A stretch of 64,000 nucleotides of DNA from Polychytrium aggregatum (taxonomy: Eukaryota > Chytridiomycota > Chytridiomycetes > Polychytriales). The translations under genes were made by a program, and so were the position numbers. Location of the stretch: the NCBI RefSeq assembly GCF_025602895.1, contig NW_026516204.1:992001-1056000 (forward strand), written 5' to 3'. Shown here piece after piece: positions 63,361-64,000 of this stretch. The notes under the pieces were generated by a model. It made no database searches. It was not told the origin of the DNA and saw nothing but the letters and a program-made list of their open reading frames with translations. Each line of letters begins with the position of its first letter. Within the stretch, counting starts at the first letter, position 1.

Positions 63361-64000
63361 GTTGGGACCGAGTCTGAGACGGCGATGCCCGGACCAGCCC
63401 ATCAATCAGGTTTGATACACATCGGATCACGTGTCATCTGGTGCGCACGTGGACAGTCCGTTCAACATATTGCCCCAAACGACAGCCCATCCGCACCCGA
63501 GACAGGATGGCACCGTTCCTCCAAGGAGACTGTATTGATTCCACTGATCAATAAGCTGCGTCGCCAAGAAGCAACTACATGTCTATGGGCCCGCATCATG
63601 GGGGCTGTGCCCCTGGGCCGTTTTTTTTTGGGGGGGGGGCTTTGCAAACAACTGACACAAAACCGAGTGGGTTCTTGCTCCAGGCATCGAGACTCATCGC
63701 GCGAGACCGGGAAACAAGAGAAAGCCCGCGCACGAGGAAAGGTCGAGTTGAAAAAAAAAGTTACTAGGCAAGGAAAGGAGATAAATTCAAGGCAAGTAAA
63801 ATAGAGCCGAGACGAATGCGGTGCGGATGAGAGATTAGCAGACCCAAAAGAGTATTAGAAGTGAGTGTGATACAAGGATGATTGAGATGGAGGGCAGGAC
63901 AGAACAAGCGGAAGAGTTGTCGAGATAATCTCGGCGTCAGAGGCACGGGGAGAGCTTCAATTGCATATCAGTTTCGAGGGAGGCGTGTGGTATCGGATGT
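63361..64000. other. Upstream of PIN4, no gene seen
   Basis: About 640 bases to the window edge, with a T9/G9 homopolymer junction at ~63621-63640 and an A9 run near 63752. No gene recognised. Confidence 0.5.

Overview
The window is eukaryotic and most likely fungal. It is GC-rich and gene-dense, with many short GT-AG introns and a typical fungal housekeeping set: a Pho85-type CDK, Mob1, a Crh-type GH16 wall enzyme, Rrp12, COG6, Vps36 and an Mtm1-type carrier. A BRCA2 gene with four BRC repeats, PIG-Y, PIN4 and two Fanzor-bearing transposons point to an early-diverging, chytrid-like fungus rather than a yeast. The lineage is inferred. All exon structures were read by eye from splice sites and protein family conservation.

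Layout. 1-2.5 kb: right part of a Fanzor / Tc1-mariner (IS630-like) transposon (copy 1). 3-5.3 kb: uncertain and low-complexity ORFs. 5.7-9.4 kb: COG6 (-). 9.8-11.4 kb: mitoribosomal uS9m (-). 12.7-14.9 kb: Mtm1/SLC25A39-like carrier (+). 15.6-17.2 kb: leucine-rich-repeat protein (-). 18.4-20.4 kb: Pho85-like CDK (+). 20.9-22.3 kb: HAD phosphatase (+). 22.4-29.6 kb: a divergent gene pair, an alpha/beta hydrolase (-) and a three-domain adenylation-carrier-reductase enzyme (+), bracketed by a ~280-bp inverted repeat. 29.6-31.5 kb: Crh-type GH16 (-). 32.3-33.5 kb: uS10m (-). 34.4-39.7 kb: RRP12 (+). 39.9-42.8 kb: VPS36 (-). 43.1-50.1 kb: BRCA2 (+). 50.3-51 kb: possible bZIP protein (-). 51.3-52.4 kb: UPF0598 protein (+). 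52.9-53.5 kb: BolA2-like (-). 53.65-57.36 kb: transposon copy 2, carrying an intact 789-residue Fanzor. 57.6-58 kb: PIG-Y (-). 58.5-59.1 kb: tubulin cofactor A (+). 59.6-60.9 kb: MOB1 (-). 62.1-63.4 kb: PIN4 parvulin (-).

The most notable system is the pair of Fanzor elements. Fanzors are eukaryotic relatives of TnpB, RNA-guided nucleases. In copy 2 the Fanzor frame is complete, with the RuvC aspartates, the alternative glutamate typical of Fanzors and the zinc ribbon. The transposase of each copy is broken by a different single lesion: a nonsense codon in copy 1 and a 2-base deletion in copy 2. Between the Fanzor stop and the element edge lie two short hairpins, a T-run and the inverted-repeat core, where a guide RNA would be expected. 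The element sits about 140 bp upstream of the BolA2-like start codon, in the same orientation. A guide templated from flanking DNA would therefore come from the BOL2 upstream region.

Other points of interest are the inverted-repeat-bracketed gene pair, an alpha/beta hydrolase whose nucleophilic serine is replaced by alanine, 13- and 14-nt microexons, and many short tandem repeats in introns and intergenic DNA. No tRNA, rRNA or CRISPR array was recognised.
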